Shown: in pieces, positions 16,848-25,402 of the stretch
How the letters are laid out: each line of letters starts with the position of its first letter
Position numbering within the stretch: the stretch's first letter is position 1
Assembly: GCA_938038785.1 (NCBI GenBank)
Contig: CALHTB010000033.1
Coordinates: 1 to 57,966, forward strand
Length of the DNA stretch: 57,966 bases
Reading direction: 5' to 3'
From: an uncultured Acidimicrobiales bacterium
Lineage (GTDB): Bacteria > Actinomycetota > Acidimicrobiia > Acidimicrobiales > SHLQ01
The notes under the pieces: model-generated
What the model saw: the letters and a program-made list of their open reading frames with translations, nothing else
Database searches by the model: none
What the model was told of the DNA's origin: nothing
Translations under genes and position numbers: made by a program

Positions 16848-17843
16848 ATGGACGTGGCCTTGCATAACATGACAACATGTGACGTGCGTAACATTGTGGC
16901 GAAGGTGGATCGATTGCAGCGGCTTGCTGTTTTCGAGAGCGCCGGTCGGCTGGGAAGTTTCTCGGCGGCGGCCGACGAACTCGGCATGACCCAACCCGCA
17001 GTAACCCGCCATATTCGTTCGCTGGAAACCTCAATTGGGCACACGCTGTTCATCCGTACGAGCAATCGCAGCCGACTGAGTGACGCCGGCGCGGTGCTGC
17101 TTTCGGCCGTAGGCGAAGGCTTCGATGCGGTCGAGCGTGGTCTCGACAAACTCGACCATGACGTCGAGACCTTCGAACTTGCGACCGGGCCGAGCATGGC
17201 CCAGTTCATCCTGGTGCCAATGCTTGATCAACTACAGAACGCCATTGGCGAGATCGACGTGCGCATGACGATCTTCGACGGACGTCGAACCTTCGATCGC
17301 AGCCGCTACGACGCCGTGACCCAGCTCAGCCCAGCACCAGGACCAGGGGTCTGCAACGATCTTCTGTTCCCCGAAGTGGTCGTTCCTGTTGCGTCGCCTG
17401 GCTTAGCCCAACGACTTGGGCTCAACGCTCGGAGCTCGCCCGAAGATCTCGTCGCTGCACCCCGAATTCACGAGGTGGAGGGCCATCGTGAATGGATGTC
17501 CTGGGACGGGTGGTTCGCCACCAACGGCGTTGACCTTCCGGACCGGCAGCGCCGGGTGCTGTTCAACAATCACCCGCTGGTGATCCAGCAGGCCATCGCT
17601 GGTGCGGGCGTAGCGCTTGGTTGGCGGTTTCTCGTCGACCAACTCGTCGCCGATGATCTGCTCGTCCATGTTGGGCAACCCACACCCACGGGTAAGGGGT
17701 TCTACCTCACCTGGCCATCCACCGTGTCGAACGATCGCAGCCTGCGCGTGGCCGAAGCGATCTCGAACTACGTGAACTCTCTCGACCTAACCGACGGAAC
17801 TTCGACATCGGCCGCCAAGATCGCCGAACCCCAATCGGCCTAG
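16848..17843 (+). CDS. LysR-family transcriptional regulator
   Basis: DNA-binding regulator of about 331 residues. The N-terminal winged helix-turn-helix (SFSAAADELGMTQPAVTRHI) is followed by a periplasmic-binding-protein-like effector domain. The start is uncertain. The ATG at 16848 has GGGAGG directly before it but only one base of spacing. An ATG at 16833 falls inside the operator-like repeat, and starts at 16869-16905 would still keep the HTH. It follows the betaine-binding lipoprotein on the same strand, separated by two hairpins, so a regulatory link is possible but not shown. The effector is unknown. Confidence 0.88.
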   Translation: MDVALHNMTTCDVRNIVAKVDRLQRLAVFESAGRLGSFSAAADELGMTQPAVTRHIRSLETSIGHTLFIRTSNRSRLSDAGAVLLSAVGEGFDAVERGLDKLDHDVETFELATGPSMAQFILVPMLDQLQNAIGEIDVRMTIFDGRRTFDRSRYDAVTQLSPAPGPGVCNDLLFPEVVVPVASPGLAQRLGLNARSSPEDLVAAPRIHEVEGHREWMSWDGWFATNGVDLPDRQRRVLFNNHPLVIQQAIAGAGVALGWRFLVDQLVADDLLVHVGQPTPTGKGFYLTWPSTVSNDRSLRVAEAISNYVNSLDLTDGTSTSAAKIAEPQSA

Positions 17844-17871
17844 GACTCACGACTTTCCGAAGGCCAAGCGC

Positions 17872-18915
17872 CTAACTAGAGCGCGCGGCCAGGAATTCGG
17901 CGAGCTCGGTGAGGCGCTGGTTCGCATCGCCAGCAAGCGGCGTACGAGCAATGGCATCGAGAGCCTCGCCAGTAAGTGAGGTGATCTGCGACTCGACATC
18001 GGCGACTGCACCCGTGTCGACCAACACCATTTGAATGTCGGCAATCTGTTCGACGCTGAGCGATGAACCTACGGTCGACAGGACCATTGCCTGGTCGGGT
18101 GTAGCTGCTTCACGAGCCCGAGCAAGTAGCGGTGTGGGCTTACCCTCGCTGAGGTCATCCCCGACGGGCTTGCCCGTAAGCTCGGTTTCGCCAAACACGC
18201 CAAGCAGGTCGTCGCGAAGCTGAAAGGCGATGCCAAGCGGGGTGCCGATGTTGCCCAGCGATTCTTCGAGGTCGGTTCGGCCGGTGAGGGCGGCGCCCAT
18301 TTGCAAGGGGCGAACAATGGTGTAGCGGGCGGTCTTGTATTCGACGATGCGCTCGGCGGTTGCCAGCGGAACATCCCCCCGAGCGGTTCCGACAACATCG
18401 AGAAACTGGCCGAGGTTCACTTCGATACGCAGGTCGTTCCACAGCCGCCGCACCTCGGCATTGACGTCGGCCAACAACACATCGGACAGCACAAGCGAAA
18501 CATCACCCGCAAGGATTGCGACCGCCTCGCCGTATCGGCGAGCCTCGCCGCCCCAGCTGCCAGCTTCGTGGTCGGCAATCGCTCGGACGTGGGCGGTGGG
18601 TTCGCCCCGACGGGTAGGTGAGCCATCCATAACGTCGTCGTGAAACAGTGCGAATGCCTGCAGCAGTTCCAGTGCCGCACCGAGGCTGGCGATAGCAGGG
18701 TCGGTCGGGTCGCCTCCTGCGCCGACAAAACCCCAATGCGCCATCGCTGGGCGAACGCGCTTGCCTCCCGCGAGAACCAGCGTCGACAGCAGGTCGATGG
18801 TCTCGCCGAACAACGGATCGAGAACACCCCACTCCTCGCGATACCCATTAAGAACGGCGCGAAGTCGGTCGTCGACCTGCCCCGCTGGAATTGTCAGTGC
18901 GTCAGGAATGGTCAC
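17872..18915 (-). CDS. Polyprenyl diphosphate synthase (geranylgeranyl/farnesyl type)
   Basis: Isoprenoid chain-elongating enzyme of 347 residues. GGKRVRP (50-56) binds isopentenyl diphosphate and the first aspartate-rich motif DDVMD is at 93-97. The second motif reads DDLLG at 236-240, a form frequent in actinobacterial short-chain synthases. The residues before the first motif (ALELLQAFALFH) influence product length, but the product cannot be fixed by eye. Its start overlaps the xseB stop by 4 bases, so it is the last gene of the xseA-xseB operon. An isoprenoid gene beside xseB is a common bacterial arrangement. Confidence 0.92.
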   Translation of the reverse strand: MTIPDALTIPAGQVDDRLRAVLNGYREEWGVLDPLFGETIDLLSTLVLAGGKRVRPAMAHWGFVGAGGDPTDPAIASLGAALELLQAFALFHDDVMDGSPTRRGEPTAHVRAIADHEAGSWGGEARRYGEAVAILAGDVSLVLSDVLLADVNAEVRRLWNDLRIEVNLGQFLDVVGTARGDVPLATAERIVEYKTARYTIVRPLQMGAALTGRTDLEESLGNIGTPLGIAFQLRDDLLGVFGETELTGKPVGDDLSEGKPTPLLARAREAATPDQAMVLSTVGSSLSVEQIADIQMVLVDTGAVADVESQITSLTGEALDAIARTPLAGDANQRLTELAEFLAARSS

Positions 18916-19145
18916 TCGGCATCGCCGAGCTCTTCGAGGTCGGCAACGATTTGCTCGACGCCAAGCTTGGCCGACGTGATGCGCTCACGGCAGAAGGTGA
19001 TGAGCTCGGAAGCTCGCTTGACTCGCTCGGTCAAGATGTCAACGTTTAGCGCCTCGTCTTCGAGCTCGGTGAGGATGTCGTCGAGCTCGGACACCGCGGT
19101 CGAGTAATCGAGCTCGGTTGAGGCGTCGGTGTTTGTTGAGGTCAT
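18912..19145 (-). CDS. xseB: Exodeoxyribonuclease VII small subunit
   Basis: Helical protein of 77 residues that wraps around XseA to form exonuclease VII, which degrades single-stranded DNA. The core YSTAVSELDDILTELEDEAL and the following amphipathic helix match the family, and the length is normal. It overlaps xseA upstream and the prenyl synthase downstream by 4 bases each, so all three are translationally coupled. Confidence 0.93.
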   Translation of the reverse strand: MTSTNTDASTELDYSTAVSELDDILTELEDEALNVDILTERVKRASELITFCRERITSAKLGVEQIVADLEELGDAE

Positions 19146-20566
19146 GTAGGTGCTTCCTGAGATGGGTCGACGACGGACACGTTGCTGATGATCGAGCCGT
19201 CGGCGACCTCAGTTACCAGTGTGTCGCCTGAATCGACATCAGCCACTGCCCGAACGACATCTCCCTGCGCGGTTCTGGTAATCGACCAGCCTCGTCGAAG
19301 AAGAACCGCTGGATCTGCGGCGCGTAATCGGGCATCGATGTGGCCGAGTTGGGTGGTAGCCGAGCGCAGGATGCGATCGGCCAGTTTGGGGAGTTCGACG
19401 GTTTGGGCGGCGAGGCGCTGGTCCGCGGCGATGAGGCCTTCGCGGCCGGCGCGTGCGGTGCGGCGGGACTGCTCGATTAAACGTTGATCGGCGAGGTTTA
19501 GACCTTCACGGCCGGCCAGCGAGGCACGGCGAGCCAGGGAAACCAGCTCTCGTTCGGCCCGCTGACATTGCACATTGGCAACGACGTGGATGGCGTCCCA
19601 CCGAGACTCGGTGGCCGATACAAACTGGTCGACGGCAGCGGCCAGGTGGGCGGCGACAGCAGTAGGGGTTTTCAAGGCGGTGTGGGCGACCTCGTCTGCG
19701 ACGCTGCGATCGACCTCGTGGCCAATTCCGGTGATGACAGGCACGGGCGCGTCGGCGATGGCACGGCACAGCTGCTCGTTATCGAACACCGCAAGGTCGC
19801 CACGTGACCCTCCACCGCGAATGATGACGATGACGTCGACGTCATGGCGACACATTGTGCGCAGCCCCGCCATCAGTGTCGAGGGCGCCATTTCGCCCTG
19901 CACCCGGGTGTCGCACGAGGTGATCTGAAACGCGAAGCCGGTCGACTCGAGTTCCTTGGTGAAGTCGGCTTCGGCAGCGCTGCCACGGCTGGTGAGCAGG
20001 CCGATACGCAACGGCACAAGTGGAAACGGTTGGGCTTTGTTGCGCTGGGTTACACCGTCGGCGTGGAGGCGAGTGATGAGGGCGTCGCGCTCGGCGGCCA
20101 TGGCTGCAAGGATGTAGCGCGGGTCGATGCCGGTCATCCGTAGCTGCAGGCGACCTTGCTGGTGGTAGAAGTCGACCGCGGCACGAACCCGCACAGCCAT
20201 TCCATCGACAAGCCGGCCGACGTTCTTTCGTTTCAGCTGGTTGTTGACGATCTGCTTGGTCTGGCTGAACAGCACCACCGAGATTTTCGCCGCCGCCGGC
20301 ACGCCCGGCTGAACCGGCTCGACGAGATCGAAGTACACATGGCCCGACCGCGATCGGTTGAGGTTGCTGATCTCGCCCTCAACCCACAGGTCGTCGGGAA
20401 AGGCCTGCACAACTGCGGTGCTGATGAGGTCGTTGAGCTGCGCAACGGTGAAGCTTGGTTCGTTGCGCGGCGCAGGAGGAGGGCTATTGGCCTCACTCAC
20501 TACGTCTTGGCTCAGGGATGCAAGTTCGCTCTCGGCGAACAGCCCCGACTCCGCTTCCGATGTCAT
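19142..20566 (-). CDS. xseA: Exodeoxyribonuclease VII large subunit
   Basis: Catalytic subunit of exonuclease VII, 474 residues. An N-terminal OB-fold (FTVAQLNDLI, DLWVEGEISN, SGHVYFDL) precedes the catalytic region with the GLLTSRGSAA, IIRGGGSRGDL and GIGHEVDRSVAD segments. A helical, Arg/Ala-rich stretch typical of the family's extended arm lies at about 325-420, before a C-terminal beta domain (RRGWSITR). Overlaps xseB by ATGA. The first 35 residues are extra compared with E. coli XseA. Confidence 0.94.
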   Translation of the reverse strand: MTSEAESGLFAESELASLSQDVVSEANSPPPAPRNEPSFTVAQLNDLISTAVVQAFPDDLWVEGEISNLNRSRSGHVYFDLVEPVQPGVPAAAKISVVLFSQTKQIVNNQLKRKNVGRLVDGMAVRVRAAVDFYHQQGRLQLRMTGIDPRYILAAMAAERDALITRLHADGVTQRNKAQPFPLVPLRIGLLTSRGSAAEADFTKELESTGFAFQITSCDTRVQGEMAPSTLMAGLRTMCRHDVDVIVIIRGGGSRGDLAVFDNEQLCRAIADAPVPVITGIGHEVDRSVADEVAHTALKTPTAVAAHLAAAVDQFVSATESRWDAIHVVANVQCQRAERELVSLARRASLAGREGLNLADQRLIEQSRRTARAGREGLIAADQRLAAQTVELPKLADRILRSATTQLGHIDARLRAADPAVLLRRGWSITRTAQGDVVRAVADVDSGDTLVTEVADGSIISNVSVVDPSQEAPT

Positions 20567-20577
20567 GGAAAGCGACG

Positions 20578-21291
20578 TTACCTGGCCGCGCTGACAGTGA
20601 GCTCAGCACTCACTGCAAAGTGGTCGCTCCAGTAGAACTTGGTGCCGTCGATAGTCGTGGGCTTGTCGTGCACCACCGTGTTGGAGATCTTGATACCGGG
20701 GCTGGCGAACATGCGAGTGAAGTAGGCCGAGAACTCGTAACCCTCGTCGCGAAAGCGGTTCTTCTTCGAGTTCCACGTGGGCCGCGGCGGCTTTGGAGCA
20801 TCGAACCCAGCGTTGACGACAAACTCGACGTCGGCCAACCGCATGTTCGTGTCGCCAACGATGAGCAAACGTTCCGTAGGGCTCTTCGAGACGAGCTCGC
20901 CCAACTGTTCGAGCCGGCGCCCCACACCACCCTTGCCCGGTTCGAGGTGCACGTTGCCCACGGTGAACGCGGGACGACCGTCGTGTTCGGGAAACGTGGT
21001 GAGCAGACCAACACCATCGACCACATCGATCGTTGGCTCACTCGCTGCAAGAGGGGAGTCCTTGGAAACCAGCGTCGCCATCTGGCCACTGTGTGACCGA
21101 GTAGTTGCCTGCATCAGGTCGAGCGTCTCGACGAACGGCACCTTGTTTGGCAGTTCCTGCCAACACACCACATCGGGCGCGACGTCGAGGGTGAACTCTC
21201 GAACCGCATTCTCGATCATGTCATGACGCACCGACCCAGGAGCCTGCGCCGACCGTTCCAGCATCGCTAGGTTCCACGAGAGCAATTTCAT
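20578..21291 (-). CDS. Endonuclease/exonuclease/phosphatase-fold protein
   Basis: Protein of 237 residues with the conserved catalytic pieces of the fold: SWNL at the N-terminus, Glu46 in CWQEL, NVHLEPG near 110, GDTNMR near 146 and SDHFAV near the C-terminus. The metal- and phosphate-binding residues therefore appear complete. Members hydrolyse phosphodiesters or phosphomonoesters in DNA, RNA, lipids or small molecules, and the substrate here is unknown. It sits 11 bases upstream of xseA, so a nucleic-acid role is plausible. A dispersed hairpin repeat lies directly before its start codon and supplies the only Shine-Dalgarno-like GGGAG. Confidence 0.85.
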   Translation of the reverse strand: MKLLSWNLAMLERSAQAPGSVRHDMIENAVREFTLDVAPDVVCWQELPNKVPFVETLDLMQATTRSHSGQMATLVSKDSPLAASEPTIDVVDGVGLLTTFPEHDGRPAFTVGNVHLEPGKGGVGRRLEQLGELVSKSPTERLLIVGDTNMRLADVEFVVNAGFDAPKPPRPTWNSKKNRFRDEGYEFSAYFTRMFASPGIKISNTVVHDKPTTIDGTKFYWSDHFAVSAELTVSAAR

Positions 21292-21292
21292 G

Positions 21293-21345
21293 CTCGGGAC
21301 TCCCGCCCGAGATCCGCGCTCGCTGTCATGGTCACTGCGCTTCGC
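21293..21345 (-). repeat. Dispersed palindromic repeat copy before the endonuclease-fold gene
   Basis: The hairpin CTCGGG (21293-21298) - 7 bases - CCCGAG (21306-21311) is followed by ATCCGCGCTCGCTGTCATGGT and a GCGCTTCGCTCC module. It matches the copy at 26794-26828 and, on the opposite strand, those at 6195-6211 and 27953-27969. Its stem has one extra base pair relative to the others, added on both sides. Confidence 0.7.
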
Positions 21346-21362
21346 TCCGTTCCCGCTCGAGC

Positions 21363-23303
21363 TCAGGCATCAGCCGGGGTTGCATCGGTGCGAACCAGGT
21401 TCTCGTAGAGCGAGTCATACAAGCCGCCGAGCGCCCGGAGCTCGTCATGGGTGCCGCGTTCGACCACAACACCGTCGTCAACGACGATGATCTGGTCGGC
21501 CGAGGTGATGGTCGACAATCGATGTGCGATGACCAGCGACGTGCGGCCGTCGAGTGCGTCGACCAGCGCTTCTTGGATGAGCGCTTCGTTCTCGGTGTCA
21601 AGGTGGCTAGTCGCTTCATCGAGAATGACGATGGCCGGGTCCTTCAACAACATGCGGGCGATGGCGAGACGTTGCTTCTCGCCACCCGAAAGTCGATAGC
21701 CCCGCTCGCCCACAACGGTGTCGAACCCTTCGGGCAGCGCGTCGATCACCTCGAAGATACGAGCGGCCTTCGTTGCCTCGACCAGTTGCTCGTCGGTGGC
21801 GTCGGGGTTGGCGTAGCGCAGGTTGGCCCCGACCGTGTCATGGAACATGTGCGGGTCTTGGTTCACCACACCAATGGCATTGCGAAGGCTTTCCTGTGTC
21901 ACCGACCGAATGTCGTGACCGTCGATCGAAAGCGTTCCACCAGTGACGTCGTAGAGGCGGGGGACCAAGTTGAGCAGTGTCGACTTGCCTGCGCCCGACG
22001 GCCCAACGATGGCCACGAGCTGGCCCGCGTCGATGTCGAGGTCGATGCCCTTTAGAACTTCGCGTTCTTCGACAGGACCGGCATTCGATGTCTCGGTGAG
22101 CGGCGTGATTCCTGCCGACATGTGCTTGCCAGGGCCGCGGCTCGGCATCCGGCGTCCGGAAGCCTCCTCAAGCGATTCGAGCGTCGACTCGTTGGCGCCG
22201 GGGTAGGTGAAGGTGACGCCGTCGAATCGGATTTGGCCTGCAACGTTGGTCAGCTCGGTGGCGTCGGGAGCGTCTTCAATGGGGTTGTCCATGTCGAGAA
22301 TCTCGAAGACGCGTTCGAAGCTGACCAGCGCGCTCGTGACGTCGACTCGGGCGTTCGACAACGCGGTGAGCGGCAGGTACACGCGAACGACGAGCAAGCT
22401 CAGCGCGGCCAGGTCGCCCACCGAGATCGTGCCGTTGATTGCCATACGACCACCGATCCAATAGATGGCTGCGGTTCCGAGCGCACCCACCAGGGTCATG
22501 GCGGTCATGAATACCCGAGCCAGCATTGCTGACCGGATTCCGATGTCTCGGACTCGGGCAGCGCGCATGCCAAAGTCGTCGGCCTCGACCTTCGGCCGGC
22601 CAAACAGCTTCACCAGCATTGCTCCGCTGACGTTGAAGCGTTCGGTCATCGTGGTGTTCATCGATGCGTTGAGCTGCATCGACTCGCGGGTGATCTCGGC
22701 CATCTGGGCGCCAACCCGACGAGACGGGATGAGGAAGAACGGCAAGATGATCAAGCTCAGCAGCGTCAGGCGCCACTCGAGTGCGAACATGGCGACCAAC
22801 GTGATGCCGAGGTTGATGACGTTGCCGATGACGGTCGACAGGAACGTGGTGAACGCTCGCTGGGCGCCGATGACGTCATTGTTGAGGCGTGAGATCAGCG
22901 CACCGGTTTGGGTTTGGGTGAAGAAGCCGAGCGGCATGTTTTGCACGTGACGGAACAGTCGATCGCGAAGGTCATAGATGATGCCCTCGCCAATCCGGCT
23001 CGACAACCAGCGTTCCGCCATCGACACAATGGCCGAGCCGAGGGCGGCGAACACGACGATGAGGCCAAGCCAGGTAAGGCGGCCGTTGTCGCGTTCGGGG
23101 ATCACCACGTCGATGATGTCGCGGAAGGCGAACGTCGGGATGATGGCAATCACCGAGCTCACGATGATGAGGAAGATGAAGCCGACGACCATTGGCCGGT
23201 ACGGCTTGGAGAAACCCCACACGCGTCGCACCGTTTCGCGATCGATGCCCTTGGGATCTTGACTGCCGCTGCTCATCGAATGGAGCACTTGCATTGGGTG
23301 CAT
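21363..23303 (-). CDS. ABC exporter (fused membrane and ATPase domains, MsbA/MDR type)
   Basis: Half-transporter of 646 residues that should work as a homodimer. The membrane domain (about 30-320) has six helices with a coupling segment near DLRDRLFRHVQ. The ATPase domain has Walker A GPSGAGKST, Q-loop NQDPHMF, signature LSGGEKQR, Walker B IVILDEATS and the switch IAHRLS. A spacer of about 60 polar residues lies before the ATPase. Substrate is unknown; lipids or drugs are typical. ATG codons at 23303, 23294 and 23276 are all possible starts and none has a clear ribosome site. It precedes the endonuclease-fold gene on the same strand. Confidence 0.93.
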   Translation of the reverse strand: MHPMQVLHSMSSGSQDPKGIDRETVRRVWGFSKPYRPMVVGFIFLIIVSSVIAIIPTFAFRDIIDVVIPERDNGRLTWLGLIVVFAALGSAIVSMAERWLSSRIGEGIIYDLRDRLFRHVQNMPLGFFTQTQTGALISRLNNDVIGAQRAFTTFLSTVIGNVINLGITLVAMFALEWRLTLLSLIILPFFLIPSRRVGAQMAEITRESMQLNASMNTTMTERFNVSGAMLVKLFGRPKVEADDFGMRAARVRDIGIRSAMLARVFMTAMTLVGALGTAAIYWIGGRMAINGTISVGDLAALSLLVVRVYLPLTALSNARVDVTSALVSFERVFEILDMDNPIEDAPDATELTNVAGQIRFDGVTFTYPGANESTLESLEEASGRRMPSRGPGKHMSAGITPLTETSNAGPVEEREVLKGIDLDIDAGQLVAIVGPSGAGKSTLLNLVPRLYDVTGGTLSIDGHDIRSVTQESLRNAIGVVNQDPHMFHDTVGANLRYANPDATDEQLVEATKAARIFEVIDALPEGFDTVVGERGYRLSGGEKQRLAIARMLLKDPAIVILDEATSHLDTENEALIQEALVDALDGRTSLVIAHRLSTITSADQIIVVDDGVVVERGTHDELRALGGLYDSLYENLVRTDATPADA

Positions 23304-23334
23304 GGTCGTGAGCGTATTGCCGCAAAACGCAAAC

Positions 23335-23359
23335 GGGCACCGGCGTAACGCCGGTGCCC
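23335..23359 (-). terminator. Rho-independent terminator after mscL
   Basis: Perfect 11-base-pair stem GGGCACCGGCG/CGCCGGTGCCC with a 3-base loop. On the minus strand it is followed by GTTTGCGTTTTGC. It lies 30 bases after the mscL stop. Confidence 0.85.
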
Positions 23360-23389
23360 CTTCGGTTTCGTTCTACAGAAGAATCGTAA

Positions 23390-23761
23390 CTAGCGCTGCT
23401 GTGCCTTGAGGAGATCGCGGATCTCGGTGAGGAGGTCCTGGTCTGGGGTCGCGGCTGGGGTGGTCTGCGCACCGGCCTTAGCGATTGCCTTGACGATCAT
23501 GAAGACGATGAACGCAATCAGTACGAAGGTGATCATGGCGTTGATGACCGAGCCGATGTCGATGCCGCCGACTGCGATGTCGGTGATGCTGTATGCACCG
23601 GTTTCTGGGTCGGGGTCGATGCCGATGAGCTTCGCAACGATCGACAACACGAGCCCAACGACCGCATCAACCATTGGCTGGAAGGCCAGGGCGAGCACAA
23701 GGCCAACAGCGATTGGGATGACGTTGAACTTCTCGAGAAATTCGCGGAATTCGGTAAACAT
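23390..23761 (-). CDS. mscL: Large-conductance mechanosensitive channel
   Basis: Pentameric tension-gated channel that releases solutes on hypo-osmotic shock; 123 residues, normal length. The N-terminal FREFLEKFNVIPIAVGLVL is the amphipathic helix running into TM1. TM2 (INAMITFVLIAFIVFMIVKA) and the C-terminal bundle helix (LLTEIRDLLKAQQ) follow. The start ATG is preceded by AGGAGA. An in-frame extension upstream to 24322 runs through the SRP RNA and is not coding. It is a single gene with its own terminator. Confidence 0.95.
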   Translation of the reverse strand: MFTEFREFLEKFNVIPIAVGLVLALAFQPMVDAVVGLVLSIVAKLIGIDPDPETGAYSITDIAVGGIDIGSVINAMITFVLIAFIVFMIVKAIAKAGAQTTPAATPDQDLLTEIRDLLKAQQR

Positions 23762-23881
23762 GACTATCTCCTGAGATTTAAGTTGACCCGCCTCGTAGAC
23801 GAGCGTAGTTAGCGCACGCCTGCTCATCGGGTTCTTTCTCTTCTTCTTGGCGTCGACGCAGATGACTACGAGCGCGCAAAC

Positions 23882-24015
23882 GCCCGCTCTGTGGAGTGAC
23901 GGCCAGGCGATCTGCGGCACACAGGAAGCATCGCTGAGAGCTGCTGCCTTCCGGCCCTGACCCGGTTCACGAGTCCCTGTTGCACAGGACCCGACCGTCA
24001 CACCGCAAAGCGGGC
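23882..24015 (-). ncRNA. ffs: Signal recognition particle RNA (bacterial small type)
   Basis: The minus strand contains the conserved SRP domain IV core GGGTCAGGGCCGGAAGGCAG with the GGAA tetraloop, inside a long hairpin. The ends pair: GCCCGC (24015-24010) with GCGGGC (23887-23882), and the GTGACGG/CCGTCAC segments further in. Length is about 134 bases with these ends; the mature RNA may be shorter. It binds Ffh to target membrane proteins to the Sec machinery. Confidence 0.88.
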
Positions 24016-24047
24016 GTACCACAACGATATCGGCCCCAAACCGAATT

Positions 24048-24075
24048 TCGATAGGCGCACGCGTATCGCTGTCAA
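24048..24075 (-). promoter_or_regulatory. Promoter of the SRP RNA gene
   Basis: A consensus TTGACA -35 (24075-24070) and a TATCGA -10 (24053-24048) are separated by 16 bases on the minus strand, directly upstream of ffs. Confidence 0.65.
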
Positions 24076-24124
24076 TAGATTTCAACCTGACGAGCGCTTC
24101 GCAGCGCGGTTGGTCCCGCTGTGA

Positions 24125-24310
24125 TGATGTTGCGGTGTGTCCTCCCAGCTCGAGTGTGACTCTTGGTCCCGCTGGCTTGTTTGCCTTTGTCCCGATTTGT
24201 CCGCTCGAGTCTGGGAGGACCGCCGCTGTGGGCATGCATCGACGGAGCGAACGTGACCTGATAGGAGCTTGAGCAAGAAGTCCCGTCACAGTGCTGTCCG
24301 CAGCTTCGAT
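24125..24310 (+). ncRNA. Putative IS110 bridge RNA
   Basis: Two large stem-loops precede the transposase. The first (24132-24226) closes with GTCCTCCCAG/CTGGGAGGAC plus CTCGAG/CTCGAG. Its 49-base loop carries the left- and right-target guide matches. The second (24243-24300) closes with CGGA/TCCG and GTGAC/GTCAC, and its loop carries ATAGGAGC, identical to the element's right end. Target loop first and donor loop second is the order known for IS621-type bridge RNAs. Ends are approximate. Confidence 0.7.
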
Positions 24311-24346
24311 GATGCGTGCCAACCCTCAACAACGAAAGGGAAGGCA

Positions 24347-25402
24347 ATGACAACAATGACAGACACCGACGATTCGGTCACGGTCGGTGTGGACACACAT
24401 CGCGATGACCATGTCGCGGCTGCACTCGATCCAATGGGGCGGCTGTTAGCAACAGGAACGTTCCCGGCAACAGGGGTCGGTTATCGGCAGCTGTTGAAGT
24501 GGGCGGAATCGTTTGGACAGATCGACAAGATCGGTATCGAGGGGACTGGTTCTTGGGGAACTGGGCTTGCTCGTTACGCCGTCAATCAAGGTGTGGAGAC
24601 TCGTGAGGTGAACCGGCCGAACCGTCAACATCGGCGCCGGCACGGCAAGTCCGACACAGCCGATGCTGTTGGGGCTGCGAGGGCTGTTCAGGCTGGTGAC
24701 GCCAACGGTCAGCCTCGCGGCAATGACGGTGATGTCGAAGCGTTACGGGCGATTCGTATCGCCCATCGGTCAGCGCATAAAGCCCGAACTCAGGCCATTA
24801 ACCAGCTTCGAGCCCTGGTGGTGACTGCGCCTGAACAGCTCCGTGATCAGCTTCGATCTTTATCTGCTTTGGAGCTGGTGCGCACAGCATCGAGGTTCCG
24901 GCCATCGGACAGCACTAACGATGTCACCAAGGTCGCGATGCGTTCAATAGCGAGGCGAGCCGCAGCACTCACCGAAGAAATCGATGAGCTCGGAGAACAC
25001 CGCGACCGGCTCGTGCATCGGGTCGCGCCTGTCGAGCTGATGGAAGAGCATGGCGTTGGTGCCGATACAGCGAGCAATCTGTTGATCGCGTTTGGTGACA
25101 ATCCCGAGCGGGTTCATTCAGAAGCTGCGTTCGCTGCGCTGTGCGGGGTGTCCCCAGTGGATTGTTCTAGTGGTCGCAACCAACGGCACCGACTCAACCG
25201 AGGAGGTGACCGCCAAGCCAACAACGCCCTGTGGCGCATCGTCATAGTCCGCTTGTCAAGCCATCAACCCACACGCGACTACATGAACGGACAAATAGCG
25301 AAAGGCAAAACCAAACGAGAAGCCATCCGAAAACTAAAACGCTACATCGCCCGGCACATCTGGCGAATCCTGCAACACCACCAACCCCAACACGCCACTT
25401 GA
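24347..25402 (+). CDS. IS110-family transposase (bridge-RNA-guided recombinase)
   Basis: Transposase of 351 residues. The N-terminal RuvC-like DEDD domain shows VGVDTHRD (Asp16), the acidic residue in GIEGTGSWG, and KSDTADAVGAAR. The C-terminal Tnp_20 domain has the helix-hairpin-like GVGADTASNLLIAFGD and SPVDCSSGRNQRHRLNRGGD, which contains the probable catalytic serine. Both domains are complete with no stop or frameshift, so the element may be active. The start ATG at 24347 follows GAAAGGGAAGG. A longer in-frame start at 24269 would overlap the donor loop of the bridge RNA and is less likely. Confidence 0.92.
   Translation: MTTMTDTDDSVTVGVDTHRDDHVAAALDPMGRLLATGTFPATGVGYRQLLKWAESFGQIDKIGIEGTGSWGTGLARYAVNQGVETREVNRPNRQHRRRHGKSDTADAVGAARAVQAGDANGQPRGNDGDVEALRAIRIAHRSAHKARTQAINQLRALVVTAPEQLRDQLRSLSALELVRTASRFRPSDSTNDVTKVAMRSIARRAAALTEEIDELGEHRDRLVHRVAPVELMEEHGVGADTASNLLIAFGDNPERVHSEAAFAALCGVSPVDCSSGRNQRHRLNRGGDRQANNALWRIVIVRLSSHQPTRDYMNGQIAKGKTKREAIRKLKRYIARHIWRILQHHQPQHAT

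Noticed and set aside
23762-24322. N-terminal extension of mscL
   Set aside because: It would cross the SRP RNA gene, and MscL proteins start at the MFTEF-like helix, which has its own ribosome site.
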